DNA from: Eriocheir sinensis
Lineage: Eukaryota > Arthropoda > Malacostraca > Decapoda > Varunidae
Direction: 5' to 3'
Assembly (NCBI RefSeq): GCF_024679095.1
Contig: NC_066553.1
Coordinates: forward strand, 4,269,988-4,333,987
DNA length: 64,000 nucleotides
Made by a program: the position numbers and the translations under genes. A model generated the notes under the pieces. It did not search any database and was not told the DNA's origin. It worked only from the letters and a program-made list of their open reading frames with translations. Of this stretch, positions 1-54,639 are shown one piece after another (the first letter of the stretch is position 1; each line of letters starts with the position of its first letter).

Positions 1-1267
<1,267 letters not shown>

Positions 1268-1490
1268 GAGGCCAGTTCGAATCCCGGGCGGAGTGGAAAA
1301 ATTTGGGCGGCTTTTCCGATACCCTACGCCCCTTGTCCACCCAGCAGTGAATGGGTACCAGGTATTAATCGGGGGTTGTGTCCCGTCTCCTGGGGTCTGT
1401 TCCCTTCTATAATTCCTTCCCCCTCCTGTCTCTCTCCGGCATATGACCACGGATGTTGCGCCGACTAAACGAAACTTTCCAAATATGACT
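1268..1490 (+). mobile_element. 5'-truncated tRNA-derived SINE (probable)
   Basis: The left part contains AGTTCGAATCC at 1274-1284, which matches an RNA polymerase III B box (GGTTCRANYCC) and is followed by a GC-rich tRNA-like end. A non-coding body follows and ends near GAAACTTTCC at about 1480. The matching A box is missing, so the head looks truncated. I recall similar sequence as a common crab repeat, but cannot check this here. Confidence 0.5.
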
Positions 1491-3001
1491 CAGGTCGCGG
1501 GAACATTTCAAACATAAGAAAAAATGCAATGGAATCCAAACAATCATAGCGTGATCCGGAAAGGAAGAATGATGCGGTGTGTCATTCCGCTTTGCGTTTT
1601 GAGAGTGGTTACTATTCGCTCAGATGACGAAATAATAGTACCAGTATATTTAAAATGCTATTATTAGTGTTGGTATTAGTATTAGTAATATAATGATCAA
1701 GTAATAATGATGATAGCTGTTCCAAAGACTACGTACTTCCCGCCTTATTCGATAAATTTCTGTTTTGAAAGTTGATGTCGCCATTATCCAGTTAGGTTTA
1801 ATTTGATTTTATCGGTAACGGGCCGCGGGAAGCAGGAAGCCAAGCCTAGTCCGGGCCATTCCCAAGCCCCTCCGGGTACCCACGGGAAGCACGGGGGATG
1901 CCGGCAAGCTAAATACTCTAACAGCCGCTTTCGCCGCCCTCTGAAGCACTCATGTTATGCTCCCTGAAGGCTTTTTATTCATATGGCCTCCTTCATTCAT
2001 TCAGTTTTTAATTTAGCCGCGTCGTTCAGGTTTTTTTTTATCGAAGTTTTTCAAAATGTCTCAGTTTTCGCTATTCACCCAAGGATTTGGTGGCTAATAT
2101 CAATGCGGTTTTTTTTTTTTTTTTTTGTGTGTGTGTGACGGACAGACCGACAGACAAGGTAATGGAACAAACAAATAGACAAACAAACAAACGAACAACA
2201 ACGAAAATATCCTCGCCCTCGTCGCTGCACGGAGGCGGCCGACAGTAATGATAATCTACAGTGTTCGTGATGATGTTCAAACGCGGAGTGTTTAACGTGC
2301 AATTCCACCGCTGCACGGCCATAGCGGCGTTACGAAGCGCGGCAGGCGGCGTCCCGAGAGTTTGTAGAGTGCAGCCCAAAAAAAATGTCTGGGTCATTGA
2401 CCTCAGGCAGTGAATATTGTTTATCGCAAAGTTAATCTAAAAATTCCAGATGGATAAAAGAAAGCTTTGATAAAGGTGTTTATATATGCAATACGTAATA
2501 CAAAATTATTGATATAGACTGCTTAAAACCTTTATTTCGCAGCAAGTACGGACTATAGTATCTGTGTGATATACGCTTGTTCAGAGTCTATGGCTTGTTA
2601 TATACTCTGACCGTGAAATATAGATAATACACGGCCACAGTGTATCACTTTATCACATGATTACGTTCGGCGTCGGGGCGGAGAAATTGTGTAAGCATAA
2701 GAAACAGGTGTGGGTACAGGTGTAGGGAGCGTGAATGTGTTGATAACCACTGGACCAGGCAATTAACGTGATATAGCAGTAATAAGCTCCTTTGTAAAAT
2801 GTACATTGGTGCTGTGAACGCTGTCTGCATGCTGACAACCCAGCGCTGATCCGCGTTGTCCTACCTGATGGCGCATGACAACCGCTTTAAAGTCTGATGA
2901 CGATGTTCTGAAAGTAATGACGCAACGAGGAGGCGAGGCACTTACTGATTCATTAGGTTAGAGATTCAGTCATTTCTATCAAACTCTTGCAGACCTGAGA
3001 C

Positions 3002-3003
<2 letters not shown>
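1491..3003. other. Intergenic DNA, nothing recognised
   Basis: AT-rich to mixed sequence with a homopolymer T run and short (GT)n at about 2110-2138. Minus-strand open frames here are short, include low-complexity translation and show no domain. I see no gene. Confidence 0.5.

Positions 3004-3049
<46 letters not shown>
3004..3049. repeat. (GA)n microsatellite
   Basis: A pure run of about 23 units. Confidence 0.97.
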
Positions 3050-3052
<3 letters not shown>

Positions 3053-3692
3053 AATGAGGGCCAGTGAAATCGAGGCTTACCACAATGACGCAAGAAGTTA
3101 GCGTAGGCCTAGTTTGCGGCGGTGCCCTCCGTGTGGCGCGTACGTGACGAGGGTGTCGAAGCGCCGTGGCAGTGCTTGAGACAAAGGGCACAGAGACAGA
3201 CAGACAAACAGACAGACAGATAGACAGAGACCGACCCGCCCCAGCTAATCATATAACCTTGCGTGCCTGTAGCGAAGAGCTCAACGAAGTGAGTCACCAA
3301 AGCTCCAGTTAGCGGATGGATATCACACACCTCCTTGCTGTCACATGCGCCATCACCTGTGTCGTGTCCAAAGGTGCTGGCCGTCACCAAAGAGATCGGC
3401 AACACTACAGAGTGACCTTTTTCCCGCTTCTGCTGATTATTCTCTACTTAATATGGAAATAAGCGTTATGTTTTAGTATTTTAATGCCCATGATGCACTA
3501 TACACATAAGTATTTTTTTCTTAATATTGTTCGTTATACAAGACAGATTAAATGAGATTAATAGACGCAGCTAAGGTTGAGAAAAAAGACGCATTAATCA
3601 CAATTTCATTATTGCAATCATTTTAATGGAAAAGTGCTCCAGAAAAGTCTTTTATTCATTTTTTTTCATTTCTACACATGTGGATATATAAT
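3050..3692. other. Intergenic DNA, nothing recognised
   Basis: Contains a short (GACA)n patch at about 3193-3228. The rest is AT-rich with no coding or RNA signal that I can support. Confidence 0.5.
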
Positions 3693-3724
3693 TGTGTGTG
3701 TGTGTGTGTGTGTGGTGGGGGGGG

Positions 3725-3778
<54 letters not shown>
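3693..3778 (+). repeat. Compound (GT)n-G-run-(GA)n microsatellite
   Basis: (TG)n at 3693-3713 runs into a G-rich spacer and then (GA)n at 3728-3778. The same order and strand recur at 7001-7078 and 38886-38937. Confidence 0.95.
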
Positions 3779-3782
<4 letters not shown>

Positions 3783-4084
3783 AATTGAAAAATATGTTCT
3801 AATATCATGCTAGCTTGCTATATACCAATCTACTTGTTTGTCTGTCTATCATGATCGATTATCTGATTCATGTATTTTCACCTGGCGCGCCAAGTTTCAT
3901 GTCCAGGAATATTGTTAATCAACTTAAAGTGTTCGTCTCCTTCACCCCGGTCATTGATCCGCGCGGCACCTCCTTGCGTCGTGATGGGCTGGTTAAGGTC
4001 CGTCGCTGCCTCCACGGGACACCTCGGCCTGTCATCGCATTAAGCCGCTGGTGATGTGGGTTACCGGGCTCGCGACATGGCATA
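3779..4084. other. Intergenic DNA, nothing recognised
   Basis: AT-rich at left, GC-rich at right (3940-4080). No gene or repeat is recognised. Confidence 0.45.
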
Positions 4085-4830
4085 ATGAGGGTAACAAGGA
4101 CTCGGGGTGAATGACCACAAGCGGCGGTTCATAAGTTGCTTTTTTACGTGGAGCATGAGAAGTATTAAGTCTTGAGATGCATAAAGTTACCTCCGCGGAG
4201 AGTAAAATGTAGGTATACCTTTTTTGGGAGGTTAAAGGAAGGAACAGACTCCGAAAAGTGCCCACCTTCCTGTTTTGGGGTATGAGAAGCGAGGGAAACA
4301 GGGCAAGGTGTAGGTATGCCTGTGGGAAGGGAAAGGAAGGGACAGACTCCGAAAAGTGCCCACCTTCCTGTTTTGGGGTATGAGAAGCGAGGGGAACAGG
4401 ACAAGATGTAGGTATGCCTGTGGGAAGGGAAAGGAAGGGACAGACTCCGAAAAGTGCCCACCTTCCTGTTTTGGGGTATGAGAAGCGGGGAGAACAGGGC
4501 ATACCTACGGGAAGGGAAAGGAAGGGACACACTCTGAATAGTGCCCACACGCGTCCGATCTTGCTGTTACTTTACCTTCCTGTTTTGGGGTCTTAGGAGC
4601 ATTGAAATCTTGTACAGGTTGCCATCACGGAGAAAGACCAAAGTGTAGGTATGCCTGGGAGGGGCGGGGTTGATGACTGTGATGAGTAGAGTTATCACGC
4701 GCGCCCGTTCATGAGTTGGTTCTTGACTTTCCTGTTTGGGGCCTGAGAAGCATTGAAGTCTTGAGGTGTAGACAAGTTACCGCCGCGGAGAGAGCAGAGC
4801 GAGGTGTGGGACAGGTAGGGGCAGGGGGAG
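4085..4830 (+). repeat. Tandem array, about 98 bp period, with diverged flanking units
   Basis: The motif CAGACTCCGAAAAGTGCCCA starts at 4245, 4343 and 4441, giving a 98-bp period, and a shortened fourth copy starts at about 4528. Diverged units containing CCTGTTTTGGGG or a close variant continue to about 4830, and a related segment lies at 4130-4230. Open frames across the array only reflect the repeat and are not genes. Confidence 0.85.
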
Positions 4831-6619
4831 ACTTTTAGATAGTGGGCGGGGCCTTCCTGGTGGGCGGTGCCTCCTTCTCACACACACGTGGTTGGAGTTG
4901 GTCCGCGCGGAGCCCAAAGGCTTCGGCCAGTCAGTAAGTGCTGAGCCGTGATCGTGTTTCTGTGTGCTGTCCTTGTGCTCGCCTTATCGCGCTCGGGCTC
5001 ACTAACTCGGTAACGGAGGTAACATCACACGCCCTTGTTTCACCGGCACCGTGCCCCTCGCCGGGTGCTGCGGCTACACAGGTATGCGGACGCCCGTACA
5101 GGTGTAGCCACGACGAGACTCTGTGAATAGTATTAGTTGTTTCTGTACTGAAATGAGCTTTGCCGTGTGGGAAGTGGTACCAAGATTGTTCTAAAATGAA
5201 GATAGAGAATTTAAATGTCTCAAAATCACCAACGGCAGGAAAACAACGTCTAAGATTCCTTCCCATTGCGTCCAGCTCTCCGTCCGCCGCGCGGCGAGAG
5301 GTTGTTCTGCCAATACACGAGTTATTTCCAGCCTAAGCCTTGTCCCGGCTGTTCCGGCACACGAGGAGGCTGAAGAAAGGGAGGCTTAGTGATAACTCTG
5401 CTCTGTCAAGTTTGAGGGAAGTCTGTGTCGATTCAGAGGCACATAACAAAGGGCTCTGCAGGATAACGAGGTAAACATCACTTAAATCACCAAGGATAGG
5501 GCATTAAACCTGTACAAAGACCTATTTATCAGCAGTAAATACAAACCTTAACGCCAATTCTACTGGTAGGCTGTGCGGTTTTGATTCGCCAGTCGTGTTT
5601 ATTTTGTTACTTTCGCAAGGGTTTTAAGTGATTGCCGGGGTGCCTCCTGGCGGCCGGAGTGTGCATGTTCATTGACCCAGCCATCAGGAAGACGCCCTCG
5701 TACGCTAGGAGCCTCGGAGAGTACGTGCCGTCGTCAGAGGGAGTCTTCTTCCCGGCCCTCTGAGTGACGCGCCCTGTCATTGCTTGTGGTAGATTTATAC
5801 ACAGGTAAAGCAAGTCTCCTCGCTGTAGAGTAAAAGCTCGTAATATTCACCAAATGTGCCCTTCATCACTCGTGGGCTGGAGATAGCAAGCGAGGAGCTT
5901 CCGTACCACTGAGGGCGGGATGAGGGCGAGGTGCGGAGTTTATTGCCACAACAACCTCTGACGGCACTGATGGGCGGCCAAAACGTCCGTGTATTTAAAA
6001 CTGAGCAGGATCATCGGATGGCTCGTAGCAGTCCTGTAAGAGGAAGAGGTCGTTGCCCCTCCCCCGTGACCCTGGCGTGGGTCCGTCCCTCGCAACATTA
6101 AGTTTTCTTTTACTGACATTGCATTGATTTTTTCTGTACAGTTTTCAGCCGAACAAAATGGCTCATCCACACTAACATAAGTCAAGGAAGACACTGCCCC
6201 GAGTGTGCCAAAGCGCTTTTGATATGTTAGCGAGTGTGGCCAAGCACGGAAATAAATATTATTGTTGCCCCCAGTGTCAAGAGTTACGGTAACTCCTGTC
6301 TGCTGTGATCAGCGAGCCCGCCGCCCACGGGTTCTTGAACAGTAAAGAGGCGCAGTGTCTGTCCCACCACCAACAACAACTCTTAGATATATGAGTTTGC
6401 GGAGATGAGTGGATAAAGAAAAATAACTGACGTAATAATTTGAAAACAGCCACTTTGCGTAGCACTGTCGCTGCGGTACGTCACTATATAGTTCTTGTGT
6501 GGGGGACGGCAAGACGCTGTAATGTTTTCGTGACAGGACCAAGTGAGAGGTGAAAGGGACGTGTGGTGGCCGCTCCCCCCCCGGCCGGGCGGAGAGAATC
6601 AGGAGGCCTCGGTGCCAAG
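4831..6619. other. Region upstream of exon 1; presumed promoter and 5'UTR not resolved
   Basis: This 1.8-kb stretch is moderately GC-rich, with no coding exon or repeat family that I recognise. The core promoter of the ABCG gene and its 5'UTR should lie at its right end. A TATATA string occurs at about 6484, roughly 135 bases before the start codon, but it is too weak to call as a TATA box. Confidence 0.4.
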
Positions 6620-45771
<39,152 letters not shown>

Positions 45772-46134
45772 CACCATTCTACTGACACAATGACTTTATT
45801 TTTAACAGTGTATATAATGCTCAGATTTTACTAAGATGCTGAAGTATCACAGGAAGATGACTGAATGAACCTACTAGTGATGGACGACGTATGGTGTGGG
45901 AAAATGTTACGCATGTGAGTGGTGAAGGATTGAGCAACATTACTTGGCTGTGATATATCATTCTAGAAAGTTCCAGAAAATGGAAAAGTCAGTCATGCAG
46001 GAAAAGCTACTTTTTGTATTGATAAGTTTAAATTTGGCAACATATCCAACTGAAATACCGAAGACAAAAACAATGGAGTTTCTCAAGAGTGACAAGAAAC
46101 ACAAGGAGAGGAGTAATGCTGAATGCCATCATCT
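45772..46134 (+). other. Presumed 3'UTR of the ABCG gene
   Basis: Follows the stop codon and has no AATAAA or ATTAAA. The next AATAAA is at about 47531, inside the adjoining hAT-like element. The true cleavage site is unknown. Confidence 0.5.
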
Positions 46135-46402
46135 ACAGTAACCAGGGTTGGGAAAATCCAGTTTTTTTTTTGGTTTTTTTTCAGTATTTTTATTCCAGTA
46201 ATTCTATCCGTATATACATATATGAGTTTGAAAAGGAATTATAGATAGATTTAGAGATGAATTTAGCAATATATTCATTTGATCTTCATACAATCTGTAA
46301 AAGAGGCAAAATGCAGCTTCTCTAACATGCTTATTAATTGCAATGTTAAAGAGTAGTAAAACATGAAAGACCTCTTCTAATTTTCCAGTTGCATGCTACA
46401 AA

Positions 46403-48594
<2,192 letters not shown>

Positions 48595-48753
48595 CAGGGG
48601 TGTCAAACCCATGGCCTGCGGGATAGTCATAAATGGCCCGCGGTATCACGGTAACTTCAATCTTGTCAATGTATTTTCTACCATTGTTGGCCCCCATGAC
48701 GGCACTTCAGAGTATGAATTGGCCCTCGAAGGGTTTTGAGTTTGACACCCCTG
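48595..48753. mobile_element. hAT MITE, 159 bp, perfect 8-bp target duplication
   Basis: Starts CAGGGGTGTCAAAC and ends GTTTGACACCCCTG, flanked by GTTTAAAC at 48587-48594 and 48754-48761. CAGGGGTGTCAAAC-type ends are characteristic of hAT elements in many animals. Nested inside the larger insertion. Confidence 0.92.
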
Positions 48754-48946
48754 GTTTAAACCGCCAACCCTGCTGTACATAATTAAAATCTTACATATAG
48801 TTAGAACCACGATACTGATGAAACTAACAAAGATACACACAAAAGAAGAAAAAATTGGTTTTATTAGTTGGTTTAAACCAGTTTTTTTTATTGGTTTAAA
48901 CCATGGTTCAAACCATTTGGTTTAAACTGCCAACCCTGACAGTAAC

Positions 48947-49737
48947 CCATGTTTTTACTTGATTATTGCATACACAATGTGCTGTACTCATTATGTTCTC
49001 CATACCTGCTGCTACTATCTAATCTATTTAATATATGGATATTTTGTTCACACACCACCTCTAACTCTAGACCATTCCAAAGGGCTATACATCTATGGGG
49101 AATTATTGCTTAATATTCTCTATATATATTACATCTAAGTAATACCCAGTCATCCTTCCTTTTTCTTTGATATTCTATCTGTAATTGAGTCTACATCACT
49201 GCAGACATGTTAGCCTTGAATATTACCTCTTTCCTATGTTGTTAGTCTTTTTTATCAACCTTTCCTTGTAAGACCTCAAACTTGTCGTTCTACTCCATTA
49301 CTACAATTAATGCCTTTTTAGAAGTTACCAAAGCACAGCTCCATATTCCACTCTGAAACATCAACACTGATACAGCTGACGGCCATTATCCATATTTTTA
49401 CTGGCCACACTTAAATTGGTTCCCAGTCCATGTCTGAACTTACTTACATTTCTCTAACTGCATCCACTGAATGGCAGATTTTCTATGTATTATGATTGAA
49501 ATCCAGAAATGTTTGTTTTGAAGCCACTGATGGTTAAAAAATTACTTAAAGGTAATAAGCATACCATCCATGCACTCACGATCACACATCAAAAATATTC
49601 TGCAACTGTGCACACAATCTGGTAGACATTCAATGAGTCACAATTAATGACAGGAAATGCAGGTATATTGAAAAATTGAGTCTACATTTTAACCAAGGAA
49701 TCCAAAATTTGGAAAATTTGAGACTGGGATGTCCATC
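48947..49737. other. Intergenic DNA, nothing recognised
   Basis: AT-rich, no gene, no clear repeat. Confidence 0.5.
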
Positions 49738-49992
49738 TTGTGTGTGTATTTAGGTAGTTGTGGTATATAGGAGAGGAGCTACACTCATACTGTCCTGTCT
49801 CTATATCTACTATTATCAAACTTGGCCTTAAAATCAAGAATCGTCTTTTCACAAACCACATCTTTTTCCAGGCCATTCCAGGTATCCACCAATCTTATGT
49901 CTCTTCTACAGGCTTCCTTTTCTATCTTCCTTCCATAACCTCTTGATTCTCTTGTATCCCACATTATTTGATCTTCATTTCCACTTTTTGTA

Positions 49993-50025
<33 letters not shown>
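49738..50025 (-). pseudogene. LINE reverse-transcriptase 3' fragment, bounded by (TG)n
   Basis: The minus strand reads CRRDIRLVDTWNGLEKDVVC then FKAKFDNSRYRD, the C-terminal tail of a non-LTR reverse transcriptase (WNGL and FK-LD motifs). The body lies between a short (TG)n at 49739-49748 and (TG)n at 49997-50025. 5'-truncated. Confidence 0.75.
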
Positions 50026-50028
<3 letters not shown>

Positions 50029-50397
50029 GAAAAATTCTTAAGTGTATAGAGCAAATATGGGTTATATTTGAAAAAAACTAAGCAATCTGAAGGTGCAGTG
50101 GCAATAAAGAATTATGTAAAACATGATAATTAATATTTAAAGAAAGCCCACAACAATTACAAACTCATTAGCTTAAAGACTGGAACAAGTAGACAAGCAG
50201 TGAGAACTGAGAAATTAGGACATGAACATTGTAAATAAATCTACATTTCCCACCAACATTTGGAATGGTCTTGAGCAGAGATAATGTGAGCAAGAAACAT
50301 AAATGAACTGAAAGCAATTTTGGATAAAAGCAGATATGGGGATGGAAAAACACAAATGCAGCTCAAATCCTGTAACCAAAAATAAGAGTTAAGTGTG

Positions 50398-50400
<3 letters not shown>
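50026..50400. other. Intergenic DNA, nothing recognised
   Basis: AT-rich and unique-looking. Confidence 0.5.
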
Positions 50401-50434
<34 letters not shown>

Positions 50435-50824
50435 AAATATGATGTATGAAGACAGATTGAAAGAGATGGACTTGACGACACTGGAACAAAGAAGGGAGAG
50501 AGGAGATCTAATCATGCTGTATAAGTTGGTAAATAAGTTTGATGAGGTGGATAGAGATGATTTCTTCTTAACTGCGAGAACGCAGGGGCTGAGAGGACAT
50601 AGGAACAAACTTAATAAAGGAACCTGTTTGAGTGACTTGAAATCTAAAAGTATAGTTTTCCACATAGAAGTGTTAACACATGGAACAGCTTGCAGGAGGA
50701 GGTGGTGGAGGCAAACAGTGTCCAACAAATGCAGGAAAGGCTGGATAAATGTAGATATGGAGACGGGACTATCAGAGCTTAGCTCAGGCCCGGTAGACTA
50801 CAAATAGGTAAATACACACACACA
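50401..50824 (+). pseudogene. LINE reverse-transcriptase 3' fragment, bounded by (CA)n
   Basis: Reads MYEDRLKEMDLTTLEQRRER then GDLIMLYKLVNKFDEVDRDD, followed by LRGHRNKLNK: the standard C-terminal region of arthropod non-LTR reverse transcriptases. The frame closes near 50807, just before AGGTAAATACACACAC. (CA)n lies on both sides (50401-50432 and 50811-50824). Confidence 0.82.
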
Positions 50825-51035
50825 CCACTCCGATAGCTCACGGTTGAAGCGCTGCCCTGCCAGGCTTCACAGCGTGGCAGGCAGAGGTTCGAGCCCCACT
50901 CAGTCGGGTTTTATCCGCTGAGTAGGAGTGGTTAGTGTTGCCCCTTGAGCAAGGGGGAGGGGGTGTGGTGTGTGAGGTCCCGGCAGTACAATCCAGAGAA
51001 AATGGTGAAAAGGATTGTATTTATGGTGTGTCAAT
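50825..51035 (+). mobile_element. tRNA-derived SINE, copy 1
   Basis: A-box-like ATAGCTCACGG and B box GGTTCGAGCCCC at about 50887 frame a tRNA-like head, with a stem pairing CTGCCAGG-type bases. A conserved tail follows (AGTAGGAGTGGTTAGTGTTG, GGTCCCGGCAGTAC). It abuts the (CA)n tail of the LINE fragment. Confidence 0.82.
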
Positions 51036-52084
51036 GGAAATAAATCAATAATGTAACTTTGTTACTTGTAAAGGTGTAAACAGTATGTGAAATAAGAATA
51101 TAAGGATATTGTTTTGAAACAATGTGGAAGACAATAGAAGAGAGGGTTTTTGAAGTTAACTGTATGATCAAAGTGGTTCAAATGGAAAAGGTACTATGAA
51201 ATATTATTATAACCATAAAATGGAAGAAAGCAAACTGCTTAAAAATCTATTTAAAACATTCTTTAGATTAAAGGACCCTCATTGGGAGGTGGCAGAGGTG
51301 ACGGAGCATCGGAATTATGTATAGAGATGAGATTCAAGACACCCAAAGAACAGACAACTGCAAAACAATATGAAAGAAGGGTGAGTTAGGTGTGGTTTAG
51401 CACAATAGGTATGGTCTGGGATAGATATGGCCTGGGACATTCCTGCAACAATGAACCTTTGTGGGGACAGTAGAGTGGAACACTTGACATCAAGTATGAT
51501 CAACTTCAAGCAACCCTTGAGGAAATTTTTACAACTCCAGGCATAACATTAAATGTCCAGAAGCATACAGCTACAACCCATAGTAGTATTGGGAGCTTAG
51601 TATTTAATTATGGGTGAAATAAGAAAAATGTTAGGAAATAGCACGAAACACAAGGTTACCTGTGATATTCAGTCTAGTGAATCATTTTAGGAAATACCTA
51701 AATTACAGGAAGGTTATGTAAACCAAGATATTTACAGTTAAGTTTCAGGTTATGCATTCAATAGATTTATTTGATCAACTAAAAAAATCTGATGACCATT
51801 ACATTATCAATATTTATGCAGCTTGAAATTGTCATTTTGTATATACATATATATAAATATATTTTTCTCATTATCATTTTTCATATTTCATATTATATTC
51901 ATAAACCTTTAACTTGTTACTCATGGGAAAATTACCATCTACAGTATGTGGTGAATGACTCCCTCAAAGCTGACAACCTAAAGAGTATGAAGAGAATGTT
52001 TAAAAATGCAAGACTTTAGATACTCTTACATGGTTAGGGAGATTACCTTGGCTTTGATTTGGTGTGGAACAAGGATGTCACTAG

Positions 52085-52089
<5 letters not shown>
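51036..52089. other. Intergenic DNA, nothing recognised
   Basis: AT-rich. No gene, RNA or repeat copy is supported. Confidence 0.5.
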
Positions 52090-52125
<36 letters not shown>

Positions 52126-52535
52126 TGTGTGTTTACCTAGTTGTGAAATACAGGAAAAGAGCCACACTAGGCTCGTGCTGTCCCGTCTCCATAACACTTA
52201 TTATCCAGTTTGGCTTTAAATTCATGAATCGTTTTTGCACACACAGTCTCCTTGTCAAGTCCGTTCCATGTTGTTATGCTTCTGTATGGAAAACTGTATT
52301 TCTTGATGTCTAACCTACAGTCGCTCTTCTTCAATTTATTACTACTCCCTCTTGTCACACTCCTGCCACGTACCACTAAATCTTCCCTGTCCAATTTCTC
52401 CAATCCCTCTTGTATCCTGTATAATGCTATTAGTTCCCCTCTCTCTCTTTTTCTTTCCAGTGTTGTTAGTCTCAATTTCTCCAGCCTTTCTTCATAAGTA
52501 TGTTCTCTCAGAGTTTGCGGTAGTTTGGTCGCTGC

Positions 52536-52568
<33 letters not shown>

Positions 52569-52580
52569 GTGCGTGCGTGC
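52090..52580 (-). pseudogene. LINE reverse-transcriptase 3' fragment, bounded by (TG)n
   Basis: The minus strand reads TYEERLEKLRLTTLERKRER then GELIALYRI, and later SITTWNGLDKETVCAKTIHE then FKAKLDNKCYGDGTA. It is the same region as 50401-50824 in opposite orientation and longer than the copy at 49738. (TG)n lies on both ends. Confidence 0.82.
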
Positions 52581-52889
52581 GTGTCTTGACCTAGGACTGA
52601 ACAAAAATTTCTGTCTTAGGTATTTGTTAAAACATTGCTATAGCCATAATATGAAAATTTATACGAATATGAAAAATTATCATATGGATACAGAATCTAT
52701 GGACCTATATTGTAAATTTTACCATATACTATCTTCATAAAATAATGGTAATGAGACTAGCACAGTAGTGTATCAGAACAGGTGCCAAAGAGTGTAGAGT
52801 GTCAAGTATAGTTGAGTTACCAGAACTAGCAATGGAAGTCTGGCAAATATGGATATTATGTTACCATGTTAGAGGATGCATTTCGTTTG

Positions 52890-52926
<37 letters not shown>
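52581..52926. other. Intergenic DNA with (CA)n at its end
   Basis: AT-rich, then (CA)n at 52892-52925. Confidence 0.6.
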
Positions 52927-52928
<2 letters not shown>

Positions 52929-53185
52929 CGCTCCAATAGCTCGGTGGTTGAAGCTCTGTACTGCCAGGCTTTGCAGCCTGGCAGGCAGATGTTTGAGCCT
53001 GGCTCAGGCCAGGATATTTCTGCTGACAAGGAGTGGTTACTGTTCCCCCTTGACCAAGGAGGATGGGGTGTATGGTGTGTTAAGGTCCCAGCAGTACCCA
53101 GAGATCAACTATAATGAGCCTTATTGCTCAAACTGGGAGGGTACTCGCTGATGATGACAGGTCCAGTTCGTAATCAATCCATGAT
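52927..53185 (+). mobile_element. tRNA-derived SINE, copy 2
   Basis: A box AATAGCTCGGTGG, then a strong hairpin TGCCAGGC...GCCTGGCA and a B-box-like TGTTTGAGCCTGG. The body contains AAGGAGTGGTTACTGTTC and CAGTACCCAGAGATCAACTA. Confidence 0.85.
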
Positions 53186-53193
53186 AATTACAC

Positions 53194-53484
53194 ATCGCTC
53201 AGATAGCTCAGTGATTAAAGCTCTGCACTGCCAGGCTTTGCAGCCTGGCAGGCAGAAGTGCAAGTCCCGCACAGGCCAAGATTTTTCCACTGACAAGGAG
53301 TAGTTACTGTCCCTCCTTGAGCATGGAAGATGGGGTGTGTGGTGTGTGAAGGTCCCAACAGTACCCAGAGATCAACTACTATAATGAGCCTTGCACTAAT
53401 TGGGAAAGTACTTGCTGGCAATGATGAGTCCAGCTTATGATCAGGCCTTGATGAATTACACACACACACACACACACACACACA
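53194..53484 (+). mobile_element. tRNA-derived SINE, copy 3, with (CA)n tail
   Basis: A box GATAGCTCAGTGAT, the same TGCCAGGC hairpin, and a body matching copy 2 to TTGATGAATTACACACAC. The element runs straight into (CA)n at 53459-53483, showing that (CA)n is its 3' tail. Confidence 0.85.
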
Positions 53485-54289
53485 TAAGGACTAGCTTTCA
53501 CTTAGATACATCCTGAAATAAAACTGGAAATATTGTCAGTTGTGAATTACATAACTGCAAACTTGCCATAATAAAAAATGGTAATATATATATATTCACT
53601 TTAGGTTGTTTATCATGTAAGTGTTTCCAGGTTTGTCTCCATAATCATGCAAATCTGTATTAGCATCAAACATGAATCCTAAGCATTACATGCAGATGAC
53701 CTACCACTGTATGATGCTGCACCTGAACGGCTTCATTTTACATTCCGTTGCCATGTAATTATTTTGAAGACCCTCTCTGGTGTAGCAGATGTATCATGTC
53801 TCAGGAGTCCTTTGTGTCGGTGCCTTCTTATGTGTTATCTGTCTTGGCTGAAAGAGAAAAAAAAGGTATAAACGGAAGTGGAGGATATCCTTAGACACTC
53901 ATTGTATCAGTCATGTATGTAGTAATTGTATATATTTTTTGTCAAGTTGAAAACTCATCATATAAAAATAGTCATTTAGAAACTCAAAGGATGTGTTTTT
54001 CATAACTGACTTTTCTTTATGTAATTATTCAAATGGAAGTAAATTTTTTTTCATAATTTCAATCTGATTTCACCTTAATGAATTTAGCTCAGAAATGAGT
54101 ACCCCAGTGTGGTGAAGGCAATGTCTGAGCTTGCGTTGTCCGAACCCCCATTCAACCCCCTGGTTGTGATGCTATACTGGATTAAATAACCTTCGACCAC
54201 ACCAGCTGCAAGAGGGTTTTGGGTGCATGTGTGAGCTCTGACCTTTGACCCCAGTGCAGATACAATACATCTTCACTCAAAATTTATAA
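53485..54289. other. Intergenic DNA, nothing recognised
   Basis: AT-rich, with no gene or repeat copy that I can support. Confidence 0.5.
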
Positions 54290-54475
54290 ATGCTTCCTTA
54301 CTAATGAGACTTTCTATACAGCAGAGTGAGGCCATTCTTTGTTAATTTACACCGTAAGTCGCTGGCTACCATGTGTTTAAAGATACCATAAACTTAACCT
54401 AACAAATCCCCAAACAGTTACCAAATATAGGTCTTGACTCAGAAAATTATATATATTTATGTACAGTAAAATACT
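54290..54475 (-). repeat. Inverted single copy of the 57690-58135 tandem unit
   Basis: Contains TTCCTTACTAATGAGACTTT, AACTTAACCTAACAAATCCC and GGTCTTGACTCAGAAAATTA, the reverse complement of the unit on the other side of the 54640-57661 insertion. Confidence 0.88.
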
Positions 54476-54639
54476 TTAATTCAGAATGCAGGGGGTCACA
54501 GAGCTTCTGGATTACCAAGAGGGGGCCCCCAATATTAAAAACACACAATTCTCAGATGTTTATCATACTCAGTCCAGCAGTCGCCAATATTCAGTACCTG
54601 CCCCAGACTTTTATCACACTCTGTATGGCACATTTATGC

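Noticed and set aside
6484..6490. TATATA as a TATA box for the ABCG gene
   Set aside because: A single short AT match without a supported start site; too common by chance to call.
50825..53484. Three apparent tRNA genes
   Set aside because: Heads have A and B boxes, but the cloverleaf is degenerate, there are long conserved tails, and several similar copies occur, so they are SINEs.
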